From: Glaciimonas sp. CA11.2
GTDB lineage: Bacteria; Pseudomonadota; Gammaproteobacteria; Burkholderiales; Burkholderiaceae_D
DNA: 64,000 bases
Reading direction: 5' to 3'
NCBI RefSeq assembly: GCF_034314045.1
Contig: NZ_JAVIWL010000001.1
Location: 2,914,001-2,978,000 of the forward strand
Under the pieces are notes generated by a model. It did not search any database. It worked only from the letters and a program-made list of their open reading frames with translations, and was not told the DNA's origin. The translations under genes were made by a program, and so were the position numbers. This document shows positions 48,314 through 56,403 of the stretch, one piece after another (the stretch's first letter is position 1; each line of letters begins with the position of its first letter).

Positions 48314-49516
48314 CTAACTGCGTTCAACATCCGAAAATGTCTCTGTTTTTTCCTTCGGCGTGATACCAAATTCTTTGAACACCTCATCCGTGTGCTCTCC
48401 CAATTGCGGTGGAAGACGATAAACGGAACAAGGCGTCAGACTGAACGTGATCGGAGGCGCAATCATCCTGATCTTGCCTTCTGTTGGATGTTCCATGGTC
48501 TTGATCAGGTCTACCGATTTGAGGTGAGGATCATTAATCAGGCCCTCAATGCTATGCATGGGCGCCCATGGAATATCGTACTTTTCCAGCGCGGTCTGCC
48601 ATTCATCGGTCGTCTTGGTTTTGACAACAGCTGCCAGATAACGATACACCTCGTCATAGCTGCGCGTGCGGGTCGCGTGATCGTTAAATATGGGTGAGCT
48701 TGCGTACTCTTCAGGCCTACCGAGTATCTGGAAAAACTTCCTCCAGTGTTCATCCGTATAAACGAGCAGTGATATGAACCCATCCTTGGTTTCATATGGT
48801 CTGCGGTCGGGCGCTAAAAGCCTGTTGTAGCCAGCCGGTCCGGTGGTAGGCTCAAAACAATGTCCGCCTATATGATCGGTCAATACAAATTGCGTCATGA
48901 TCTCGAACATGGGCACTTCTATACTTTGTCCTAAGCCAGTGCGTTCTTTGTAAACCAGTGCCGCCAATATCGCGTGGGCCGCTGAAAGTCCGGCCACCTT
49001 GTCAGCCATCGTTATTGGGACATATTGTGGTTTGCTATCCTGCGTGCGGCTAATTAAGGATGGTATCGCCGATATTCCCTGGATCAGATCGTCATATGCC
49101 GGACGGTCCTTGTATGGACCTTGCTGTCCATAACCGACTAACGAAGCGTAAATAATAGCGGGATTGCGGGCCTTGACATCTTCGTACCCCATTCCCAAGC
49201 GTTTTAACGCGGATGGACGAATATTGCTGACAAAAACATCCGCGTCTTCACACAGCGCTAAAAGCGCAGAACGTCCCTCTTCGGTCTTCGCGTCAAGAAC
49301 CACACTTCTTTTGTTACGATTGGTTTGGAGAAATAGCGCGCCCATCTTGGGGTTTCGCATCGCGCCAGCCAGGCGGAACAGATCACCATCTTCGCTCTCA
49401 ATTTTGATGACGTCCGCACCGTAATCGGCGAGGATTTGGGTTGCGAATGGCCCCATTAATACCGAAGTCATATCAATAATACGTATTCCCGCGAGCGGTC
49501 CGCCTACGTTAGTCAT
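48314..49516 (-). CDS. CaiB/BaiF-family (class III) CoA-transferase, copy 2
   Basis: 400 aa, with MGPFATQILADYGADVIKIE, SNIRPSALKRLG and catalytic Asp142 in AYDDLIQGISA. Similar along its length to copy 1 at 38878, including shared VPMFE and GPAGYNR / GPVGFNR segments, so the two are paralogues that may act on different intermediates or different donor acids. AAAGG precedes the ATG. Second gene of the leftward operon, 59 nt after the TctC gene and 95 nt before the AidB-like ACAD. Confidence 0.92.
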   Translation of the reverse strand: MTNVGGPLAGIRIIDMTSVLMGPFATQILADYGADVIKIESEDGDLFRLAGAMRNPKMGALFLQTNRNKRSVVLDAKTEEGRSALLALCEDADVFVSNIRPSALKRLGMGYEDVKARNPAIIYASLVGYGQQGPYKDRPAYDDLIQGISAIPSLISRTQDSKPQYVPITMADKVAGLSAAHAILAALVYKERTGLGQSIEVPMFEIMTQFVLTDHIGGHCFEPTTGPAGYNRLLAPDRRPYETKDGFISLLVYTDEHWRKFFQILGRPEEYASSPIFNDHATRTRSYDEVYRYLAAVVKTKTTDEWQTALEKYDIPWAPMHSIEGLINDPHLKSVDLIKTMEHPTEGKIRMIAPPITFSLTPCSVYRLPPQLGEHTDEVFKEFGITPKEKTETFSDVERS

Positions 49517-49575
49517 GAAGATTGCCTTTCTGCCGAGAAATGAGGCGCGTGGTTACCGCAAGACTGTGACGATGC

Positions 49576-50544
49576 CTATTTTTTTTCAATGTGCGCTACT
49601 TCCACTATCTGGGCCCATCGCTTTGTATCTGCTTCCGCAAAGCTAGCAAGTTGCTCGGGGGTAGTCGTGAATGGCGTTGCGCCAATTGTCGCCAGAAAAC
49701 CAACTGTCGGAGGATCAGTGAGAACGGTGTTCATGGATGCATTAAGTCTGGTGACAACCGAACGCGGAGTTTTTGCATTAACGAAGGCTCCAACCCAGGC
49801 GATTAATTCGAAGCCGGGCAGACCACTCTCGGCTAAGGTCGGGACGTCCGGCATTGTCGCGATTCGCTTCGAGCTAGTGACCGCCAATACACGTATTAAG
49901 CCCTTTTGCGCTAAACCTGTCGCGCTAACCGGGTCGGCGATGAAGCAGTCAATGCGCCCGCCGATCAAGTCGGTCAAGGCCTGAGGCGCGCCGGTATAAG
50001 GCACGTTCAGCATGTCGATTCCTTGTCTTGCTTTCAACAATTCGCCAGCCCCCCGACCCGTCTGATTGCCGCTACCAAATGTCAGAGGGGGCGTGCTCTT
50101 CCTTGCCAAAGCAATGAATTCAGCGATATTTTTGGCTGGGAAGTCAGCCCTTACCGTGAGCAGCATAGGAATGGTTACAAGTCCCGCGACCGCCGTAAAA
50201 TCAGCCTTGGGGTCGAATGGCATTGATTTATAAAGACTTACATTGGCGGCTTGTGTAGAGTTTGTGGTTACAAAAATTGTATAACCGTCCGGTTTTGCGC
50301 GAAGAGTAAATAGCGCTGCAAGATTACCATCGGCGCCAGGCTTGTTTTCTACGACGACGGGAACTTTGAAATCTTTACCTAAATCTCCAGCCAATCGACG
50401 TGCAATGCTGTCCGTGGCACTTCCGGCTGGAAAAGGTACGACAATGGTAATCATTCTTGATGGGAAATCTTCTGCCGCCGTTGCAAGTGATAATGTCATC
50501 GTCAGAACGGCTAAAATAAATCCAGTAACGGCACTACGTCTCAT
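49576..50544 (-). CDS. Bug/TctC-family tripartite tricarboxylate transporter binding protein
   Basis: Periplasmic solute-binding protein for a carboxylate, 322 aa. Signal peptide VTGFILAVLTMTLSLATAA, then the Bug signatures FPSRMITIVVPFPAGSATD, ARRLAGDLGKDF, VVVENKPGADGNLA, TFGSGNQTGRGAGEL and NVPYTGAPQALTDLIGG. GAGGA 5 nt before ATG 50544. First gene of the leftward operon. No TctA/TctB membrane genes lie nearby, which is common for Bug proteins in this order. The bound acid is probably the island's substrate. Confidence 0.93.
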   Translation of the reverse strand: MRRSAVTGFILAVLTMTLSLATAAEDFPSRMITIVVPFPAGSATDSIARRLAGDLGKDFKVPVVVENKPGADGNLAALFTLRAKPDGYTIFVTTNSTQAANVSLYKSMPFDPKADFTAVAGLVTIPMLLTVRADFPAKNIAEFIALARKSTPPLTFGSGNQTGRGAGELLKARQGIDMLNVPYTGAPQALTDLIGGRIDCFIADPVSATGLAQKGLIRVLAVTSSKRIATMPDVPTLAESGLPGFELIAWVGAFVNAKTPRSVVTRLNASMNTVLTDPPTVGFLATIGATPFTTTPEQLASFAEADTKRWAQIVEVAHIEKK

Positions 50545-50917
50545 TAATTCCTCACATTTTCACGAATGGTGGCGATCGGCCGATACTAGCGTGGAAATAT
50601 TGGTGGAGTAAAATTAATTATTTGACTTCTGTTATTAGCAAAAGGTTGATATCTTGCTAGTTTCCCTGCGGAAAATGATTGCCTCGGATCAGGATTGGAG
50701 ACTTCTTTCCTAACCCTTGCTGGCTGGAAGCGGCACATCCCTGTCGCCTGACAAATCGCTCGCGATAGCGCGGACGGGGACTGTTAAACATGTGCTTTGC
50801 AGGTCATCGATTAGTTATAGGAAGGAGTGGGTTAAACTGTGCAGTGATCGCGGCGAAAGTTTTTGCATCCTTACGAATGACTTCTGTCCCCCAACTAACA
50901 CTAAAGAAAACCAGCAT
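50545..50917. other. intergenic region between the island and pmbA
   Basis: About 370 nt with the leftward operon's operator and promoter at its left end and the pmbA promoter region at its right. No gene, direct repeat matching the left border, or IS end was recognised. Confidence 0.4.
50583..50627 (-). promoter_or_regulatory. LysR operator-like element and promoter of the leftward catabolic operon
   Basis: The 21-bp element (50607-50627, minus strand) differs from the copy at 38800 by one base, and the flanking CTAATAACAGA and CTCC are also shared. TTTACT at its downstream end (50607-50612) and TAGTAT (50583-50588) make a -35/-10 pair with an 18-bp spacer. The tctC start is 62 bp past the element, close to the 57 bp seen for caiB. 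Confidence 0.74.
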
Positions 50918-52282
50918 ATGAGCGAATCCGTATTTCTCCATTCTCAAGACCAATTAAAACAACTTGCACAAGATGTTTTGCGCTATGCAAGGGAAAAAGG
51001 CGCTTCCAATGCTGCCGTCGATATCAGTGAAGGCAGCGGGCTTTCGGTTGGTGTACGCAAGGGCGGTATTGAGACTATCGAGCAGAATAAAGACAAAGGC
51101 ATAGGCGTGACCGTGTATCTGGGTGAGGAACGGCACACGCGACGCGGCAACGCCAGCACGTCGGACTTTTCGGCGCAGTCGTTAAAAGATACTGTCGATG
51201 CGGCATACAATATTGCGCGTTTTACTGCAGAGGACGATTGCGCCGGTTTGCCCGATGCAGAGATGCTGGAAACGCAACCGCGTGACCTGAAATTGTGCAC
51301 GCCTTGGTCGATAACGACCGAAGAAGCGGTGGAGTTGGCGAAGCGTTGCGAGGCAGCGGCGTTTGCCGTTGACAAGCGGATTACCAATAGCGAAGGCGCC
51401 GGCGTCTATGCACAACAATCGCATTTTGTCAGTGCCAACTCACGCGGTTTTATGGGCGGTTACCCATTCTCGCGGCATACTTTGTCGGTCTCACCGATCG
51501 CTGGAAAAGGTGGAAAAATGCAGCGTGATAGTTGGTATTCATCGGTGCGTGATCCTAAGAAGTTAGCCAAACCGGAAGCAATTGGACGTTACGCGGCAGA
51601 GCGTGCATTGGCGCGTTTGAACGCGCGTCAGCTTGATACACGTAAGTGTCCAGTGCTGTTTGAAGCGCCGCTGGCGTCGGGTTTGTTGGGTGCTTTCGTG
51701 CAAGCCGTATCCGGTGGTGCGTTGTATCGCAAGTCGACTTTCTTGCTTGATACCCTCGGCAAATCGGTCTTTGCATCACACATTCAGATCGTCGAAGATC
51801 CGCATATTATTGGTGCCGTCAGTTCTGCGCCATTTGATGATGAGGGTGTTAAAACGCACCGCCGCGACGTGGTGAAAGACGGCGTGGTACAAGGCTATTT
51901 TCTGTCGACGTATTCAGCGCGCAAGCTAGGCATGACGACTACGGGCAATGCGGGTGGATCACATAATTTGGCGCTTACTTCCTCACTGACGGTAGCGAGT
52001 GATAACTTCAAGGCAATGTTGAAGAAGTTGCATACTGGCTTATTGGTGACGGAGTTGATGGGGTCGGGAGTGAATTATGTCACTGGTGATTACTCCCGCG
52101 GCGCATCAGGTTATTGGGTTGAGAACGGCGTGATTCAGTATCCGGTTGAGGAAATCACGATTGCCGGAAATATGAAGGATATGTTGGCGCAGATTGTGGC
52201 GATTGGTGCCGACACATTGACGCGGGGAAGTAGTTTGACCGGCTCGATTTTGATTGAGAGCATGACTGTGGCGGGAAATTAA
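50918..52282 (+). CDS. pmbA: PmbA/TldE metalloprotease subunit
   Basis: TldD-TldE is a proteolytic complex that matures microcins and degrades CcdA; TldE lacks the HExxxH metal site. 454 aa from ATG 50918 (MSESVFLHSQDQL). GLSVGVRKGGIETIEQNKDKG and RRGNASTSDFSAQSLKDTVDA in the N-terminal domain, MGGYPFSRHTLSVSPIAGKG in the middle, and TTGNAGGSHNLAL and MGSGVNYVTGDYSRGASGYW in the C-terminal domain are family marks. The frame is open 67 codons further upstream but that part is not protein-like. Its usual neighbour darP is on the far side of the island. Confidence 0.95.
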   Translation: MSESVFLHSQDQLKQLAQDVLRYAREKGASNAAVDISEGSGLSVGVRKGGIETIEQNKDKGIGVTVYLGEERHTRRGNASTSDFSAQSLKDTVDAAYNIARFTAEDDCAGLPDAEMLETQPRDLKLCTPWSITTEEAVELAKRCEAAAFAVDKRITNSEGAGVYAQQSHFVSANSRGFMGGYPFSRHTLSVSPIAGKGGKMQRDSWYSSVRDPKKLAKPEAIGRYAAERALARLNARQLDTRKCPVLFEAPLASGLLGAFVQAVSGGALYRKSTFLLDTLGKSVFASHIQIVEDPHIIGAVSSAPFDDEGVKTHRRDVVKDGVVQGYFLSTYSARKLGMTTTGNAGGSHNLALTSSLTVASDNFKAMLKKLHTGLLVTELMGSGVNYVTGDYSRGASGYWVENGVIQYPVEEITIAGNMKDMLAQIVAIGADTLTRGSSLTGSILIESMTVAGN

Positions 52283-52508
52283 AACGAGCGCTAGTGTCGG
52301 TTGTCGTAGTTTAATCAGGGTGGAACAATATAGATGTCTATTGGCATGCATTTATATTGCCTTCACTGGAAGGCGGGCGTGATCGAGATAATTATTTACA
52401 CCATCTTATTTATGCCCTCATTCCTGATTTCTCATTGCCCATAAGTATTAGTCACCAAGATCGCATCGTTCGCCTACAAATCCGAAGGGACTCTCAATAT
52501 CCCACGTC

Positions 52509-52964
52509 TTAATGACAGCCGCCACCGTGGCTGCCCAAATTAACGACTCGCTCATCCTCCATATTCGCCAACCCTTGCAAAATTCCACAATCCTTAGCTG
52601 CCTGCACGCTATGACATTGTTTGCGCAACTGTTTTAACTGCAATTGCAGCGCCTTAAGCTCCGCAATACGGTTAGCAACGTGGTCGATGTGATGATCTAA
52701 AAGGCTGTTAATTTTCTCGCAATTTTCTTCCGGCAAATCCCTGAACTGCAACAAACTGCGCACTTCCTCAAGTGTCATATCCAATGATCGGCAATGGCGG
52801 ATAAATTGCAGACGCTCTACGTGGCTAGGTCCATACAAACGGTAGTTGCCAAGCGACCGAGCCGCTAGCGGCAGTAATCCTTCTTTTTCATAATACCGAA
52901 TAGTTTCAATGGGACACCCCGCGTGCGTAGATAGCTCACCGATTTTGAGTGTGGTGGTAGTCAT
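52509..52964 (-). CDS. cadR: Cd(II)/Pb(II)-responsive MerR-family regulator (CadR/PbrR type)
   Basis: Activates a divergent heavy-metal efflux gene. 151 aa: MerR helix-turn-helix (KIGELSTHAGCPIETIRYYEKEGLL split by the recognition turn, LGNYRLYGPSHVE), dimerisation helix, and three metal Cys in ENCEKIN, KQCHSVQ and AKDCGIL, the CadR/PbrR arrangement (Cys77, 112 and 119 in PbrR numbering). The tail GSHGGGCH adds His and Cys. Divergent from cadA with a MerR-type promoter between them. Confidence 0.9.
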   Translation of the reverse strand: MTTTTLKIGELSTHAGCPIETIRYYEKEGLLPLAARSLGNYRLYGPSHVERLQFIRHCRSLDMTLEEVRSLLQFRDLPEENCEKINSLLDHHIDHVANRIAELKALQLQLKQLRKQCHSVQAAKDCGILQGLANMEDERVVNLGSHGGGCH

Positions 52965-53045
52965 ATTTTCCTTACCTCTCTTAGGTTACGTTCGGCAACG
53001 ATAATTTGCTTAAATAACATTTTTTGCGATTTTCAAAGCTAACGC

Positions 53046-53076
53046 TTGACTCTATAGTAGCTTCAGGGTTTTAAAT
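53046..53076 (+). promoter_or_regulatory. CadR/PbrR-type promoter of cadA
   Basis: TTGACT (53046-53051) and TTAAAT (53071-53076) with a 19-bp spacer. The 21 bp from 53049 to 53069 read ACTCTATAGT then AGCTTCAGGGT, an imperfect dyad close to the known pbrA operator. Confidence 0.85.
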
Positions 53077-53113
53077 ACGCAAGACGATCAAATATTGAAT
53101 TGAGGAGAGATGC

Positions 53114-55465
53114 ATGGGAAGTTGTCAACACGACCATAAGCACGCGCACCAGCATGACCCCGAGCGCGCACATTCGCAAGAACATGTGCAGGATCATGCC
53201 GAGCTCGCCCACGAGTGTGCCCACGCCCATCACGACCATGGTCCGGTTGCCACATCCACTAATGGTCAATCTGTCAATGCACCATTTTTGAGTGCCGGAG
53301 CGGCAGTTGGAAGCGCGGAAGCGGTGTTTTTAATTCAAAAGATGGATTGCCCGACGGAAGAAAAATTAATTCGTGACCGGTTTAAAAACATGGCCGGTAT
53401 CGTCGGGATGCAGTTCAATCTGATCCAGCGCGAACTAACGGTGCAGCATCATCTGGATTCAGTAGCGAGCATTATCAGTTCTTTGAAGGCCCTTGATCTT
53501 GACCCGGCCCTGAAGTCCGACACGCTGACGGGAATAACCGGATTGAGCGCTGAACTCGGCGACGGCGCTTTTAAAATTGCGCGTAGTAAATGGCTATTGA
53601 TCGGCGTGTCGGGGATCGCAGCCGTCGGTTCGGAAGTCGTAGCGTGGACTAGTGGCAATGAAACTTCCTGGTTCGTCATTGGATTGGCGCTGTTGGCAAT
53701 TTTTACTGGTGGCCTGGATACGTTAAAAAAGGGCTGGATTGCGCTCCGGAATTTTTCGCTGAATATGAACTTCCTCATGTCGCTGGCCGTCATTGGTGCC
53801 GCGGTCATCGGCCAATGGCCAGAAGCGGCGGTGGTGATTTTCTTGTTCGCCTTGGCTGAAATGATCGAAGCGCTGTCGTTGGATCGCGCCCGTAATGCGA
53901 TCAAGGGATTGATGGCAATGGCCCCGGATAAGGCGACGGTACAAGATGCAGCTGGCAGCTGGCAGGAAATTCCTACCGCTCAGGTCGTCATGGCAGCATT
54001 GGTCCGCGTCAGGCCAGGCGAACGCGTACCGCTTGACGGTATCGTCATGGCTGGTCAGACCACGATTAATCAGGCTCCGATAACCGGTGAGAGTATGCCG
54101 GTGGTCAAACAATCCGGTGATCAGGTATTTGCGGGCACAATCAACGAGCGTGGCGCATTTGACTATAAAGTCACGGCGCTACAAGCCAATTCGACCTTAT
54201 CGCGCATCATCAAAAGTGTGCAACAGGCACAAGGCCAGCGCGCGCCAACGCAGCGCTTCGTGGATCAGTTTGCGCAGTATTACATTCCCGCCGTGGTGTT
54301 GATGGCATTGCTGGTGGCGGTGTTACCGCCGCTAGTGTTGGGGACCGCATTTTATCCATGGATTTATAAGGCTTTGGTATTGCTCGTGATTGCCTGTCCT
54401 TGCGCATTGGTGATCTCGACACCGGTGACGGTGGTGAGTGGACTAGCTGCGGCGGCCAAGCATGGTTTGCTCATAAAAGGTGGCGTGTATTTGGAAATGG
54501 GACGCAAGATCAAAGCCTTGGCGCTGGATAAAACCGGCACTTTGACTGTGGGTAAACCTGTGGTGACCGATACCCAATTAGCCCAGCCTCAAGACCCGAC
54601 AGCGAACCTGATTGCATACCAGCGTTTGGCCGCTAGCCTTTCCCATCGCTCAGATCATCCGGTTTCAACCGCCGTGGCAGCGCATTGGCAGTTGACCAAT
54701 GATGTCACCGATTTGATCGATGTTAGCGAGTTTGAGGCATTGACCGGTCTTGGTGTAAAGGGTCGTGTAGAAGGGCAGCTTTTCTATTTGGGCAATCACC
54801 GCATGGTCCACGATATGGGTATTTGTAGCCTGATACTAGAGGCGCAGTTAGAAGCCTTGGAGATGCAGGGGAAAACGACCATCGTCTTGTGTTCGGCCAC
54901 CACACCATTATTGGTCCTGGCGGTCGCCGATACGGTCCGCGATACGAGTGTGGAGGCGATTACACAGTTGAAAGCGATAGGAATAGCGGCGGTCATATTG
55001 ACCGGGGATAATCCGCACACCGCACAAGCTATCGGCGAGAAGGTTGGCATTGCAGACGCACGCGGCAATTTGTTGCCGGACGATAAATTAAACGCTATCA
55101 GCGATTTGATTAAGCGTTATGGCATGGTTGGAATGGTTGGCGATGGCATTAACGATGCGCCTGCTTTGGCAAAAGCAAACATTGGCTTTGCGATGGGTGC
55201 CGCCGGTACCGATACCGCACTTGAAACGGCGGATGTGGCACTCATGGATGATGACCTGCGCAAGATTCCCGACTTCATTCGTCTCAGCAAAAAAACGCAT
55301 AACGTGCTGATGCAAAACATCACTCTGGCGCTCGGCATCAAAGCCGTATTTTTGGTGCTCGCCCTGACGGGGGAAGCGACGTTATGGATGGCCGTATTTG
55401 CCGATATGGGAGCAAGTTTGCTGGTGGTGTTTAACGGCTTACGTTTATTGCGGGCGTTCCGTTAG
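53114..55465 (+). CDS. Zn/Cd/Pb-exporting P1B-type ATPase (CadA/ZntA type)
   Basis: Inner-membrane ATPase exporting divalent soft metals. 783 aa. The first ~50 residues are a His-rich metal-binding tail, followed by one heavy-metal-associated domain whose motif is MDCPTEEKLIRDRF (DCPxEE type, typical of Zn/Cd/Pb pumps), membrane helices, CPC at 428-430 (ACPCALVISTPVTVV), phosphorylated Asp472 in DKTGTLTV, SDHPVSTAV and [20 protein letters not shown] lies 6 nt before the ATG at 53114. Driven by the CadR-type promoter just upstream. Confidence 0.95.
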   Translation: MGSCQHDHKHAHQHDPERAHSQEHVQDHAELAHECAHAHHDHGPVATSTNGQSVNAPFLSAGAAVGSAEAVFLIQKMDCPTEEKLIRDRFKNMAGIVGMQFNLIQRELTVQHHLDSVASIISSLKALDLDPALKSDTLTGITGLSAELGDGAFKIARSKWLLIGVSGIAAVGSEVVAWTSGNETSWFVIGLALLAIFTGGLDTLKKGWIALRNFSLNMNFLMSLAVIGAAVIGQWPEAAVVIFLFALAEMIEALSLDRARNAIKGLMAMAPDKATVQDAAGSWQEIPTAQVVMAALVRVRPGERVPLDGIVMAGQTTINQAPITGESMPVVKQSGDQVFAGTINERGAFDYKVTALQANSTLSRIIKSVQQAQGQRAPTQRFVDQFAQYYIPAVVLMALLVAVLPPLVLGTAFYPWIYKALVLLVIACPCALVISTPVTVVSGLAAAAKHGLLIKGGVYLEMGRKIKALALDKTGTLTVGKPVVTDTQLAQPQDPTANLIAYQRLAASLSHRSDHPVSTAVAAHWQLTNDVTDLIDVSEFEALTGLGVKGRVEGQLFYLGNHRMVHDMGICSLILEAQLEALEMQGKTTIVLCSATTPLLVLAVADTVRDTSVEAITQLKAIGIAAVILTGDNPHTAQAIGEKVGIADARGNLLPDDKLNAISDLIKRYGMVGMVGDGINDAPALAKANIGFAMGAAGTDTALETADVALMDDDLRKIPDFIRLSKKTHNVLMQNITLALGIKAVFLVLALTGEATLWMAVFADMGASLLVVFNGLRLLRAFR

Positions 55466-55537
55466 GGCGGTGAAAATTAACAATCAGACGAACGATTTAT
55501 AAAAAATGGGCAGCTCAAAAGACCGCTGCCGCAATAT

Positions 55538-55576
55538 CGATTGCCCCGTTTTAGGACGGAGCGGGGCAATCGTTTA
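55538..55576 (+). terminator. terminator after cadA
   Basis: Perfect 11-bp stem CGATTGCCCCG (55538-55548) / CGGGGCAATCG (55562-55572), 13-nt loop, then TTTATT. It abuts the stop of the convergent S4 gene. Confidence 0.7.
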
Positions 55577-55807
55577 TTCAGCCGCTTGATCCGCAGCTAG
55601 TACGCGAATTTTTATATCCCCTAACGTGACGATTTGACCAGCGCGGATTTTACATGTCTTACGTAGCTCAACCTTGCCATCCACCGCTACGTCACCACTA
55701 GCGACGATCGCTTTGCCAGCGCCACCGCTGTCACACACGCCGGTTAATTTTAATAGTTGGTTAAGCTCGACGTATTCGCCATCGATATTAAATGTAAGCT
55801 GTTGCAT
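55574..55807 (-). CDS. S4-domain RNA-binding protein (YbcJ family)
   Basis: 77 aa consisting of one S4 alpha-L RNA-binding module: EYVELNQLLKLTGVCDSGG, AKAIVASGDVAVDGKVELRK (written with the leading G of GGAGKAIV), RKTCKIRAGQIVTLG. YbcJ-like proteins bind RNA, role unclear. Convergent with cadA, single-gene unit. Confidence 0.88.
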   Translation of the reverse strand: MQQLTFNIDGEYVELNQLLKLTGVCDSGGAGKAIVASGDVAVDGKVELRKTCKIRAGQIVTLGDIKIRVLAADQAAE

Positions 55808-55925
55808 TCAGGATTCCAATAATGATAAAAAGACGCTACGGGCAGATTTACTCGCATTCGTAGCGTTACTTCAATGGTAAGTCACTTCTGTCAGTGGGGA
55901 GGTTAAGTGGCACTTTTTATGGTAT

Positions 55926-56318
55926 TCAATGAACAACTGGCGAGATCGCGGAGAGAACGAACAGGGCGATCACCGCTGCATAACCGACAATCCATGCAAG
56001 CGAGCGTTGTGATGATTTATCCATTAAATAGCACGCGGTATAGACCAGACGCGCTGCGATGAAGACTAGTGCCAGTGTGTTTAAGGTGTTTTGTGCTGCA
56101 TGTACCTGATGCGCGATGATGACACCAGCGGCAAAAAAAGGAAATGCCTCAAAGTGATTGCGATGGGCAAAATCTGCCCGACGTCGTAATCCCGATTGCT
56201 TGTCAAGCCACGCACGTGGTTCGCTATTGTCAAAATCACGGCGACCCCATTTGGCAATGGCAACAGTGAAAGGGGCCATTAGTCCAGCAACAAGTACGCA
56301 CCAGTAAGCGATGGTCAT
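55926..56318 (-). CDS. MAPEG-family membrane protein
   Basis: Small four-helix membrane protein related to eicosanoid/glutathione metabolism proteins; bacterial role unknown. 130 aa from ATG 56318 (TGGAG 5 nt upstream): hydrophobic helices YWCVLVAGLMAPFTVAIA, AFPFFAAGVIIAHQV, TLALVFIAARLVYTACYL and WIVGYAAVIALFVLSA, with the MAPEG loop RADFAHRNHFEAFPFF. The frame stays open to 56498, overlapping the ypfJ-like gene, but the added residues are not conserved-looking. Confidence 0.88.
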   Translation of the reverse strand: MTIAYWCVLVAGLMAPFTVAIAKWGRRDFDNSEPRAWLDKQSGLRRRADFAHRNHFEAFPFFAAGVIIAHQVHAAQNTLNTLALVFIAARLVYTACYLMDKSSQRSLAWIVGYAAVIALFVLSAISPVVH

Positions 56319-56403
56319 GAATACTCCACAATAAAAATCAGATAGTTTGTAAGGGGAGATGGTCATCATTTTGCAATGACGACCATGAGAAAGTTTTGGC
56401 AGG

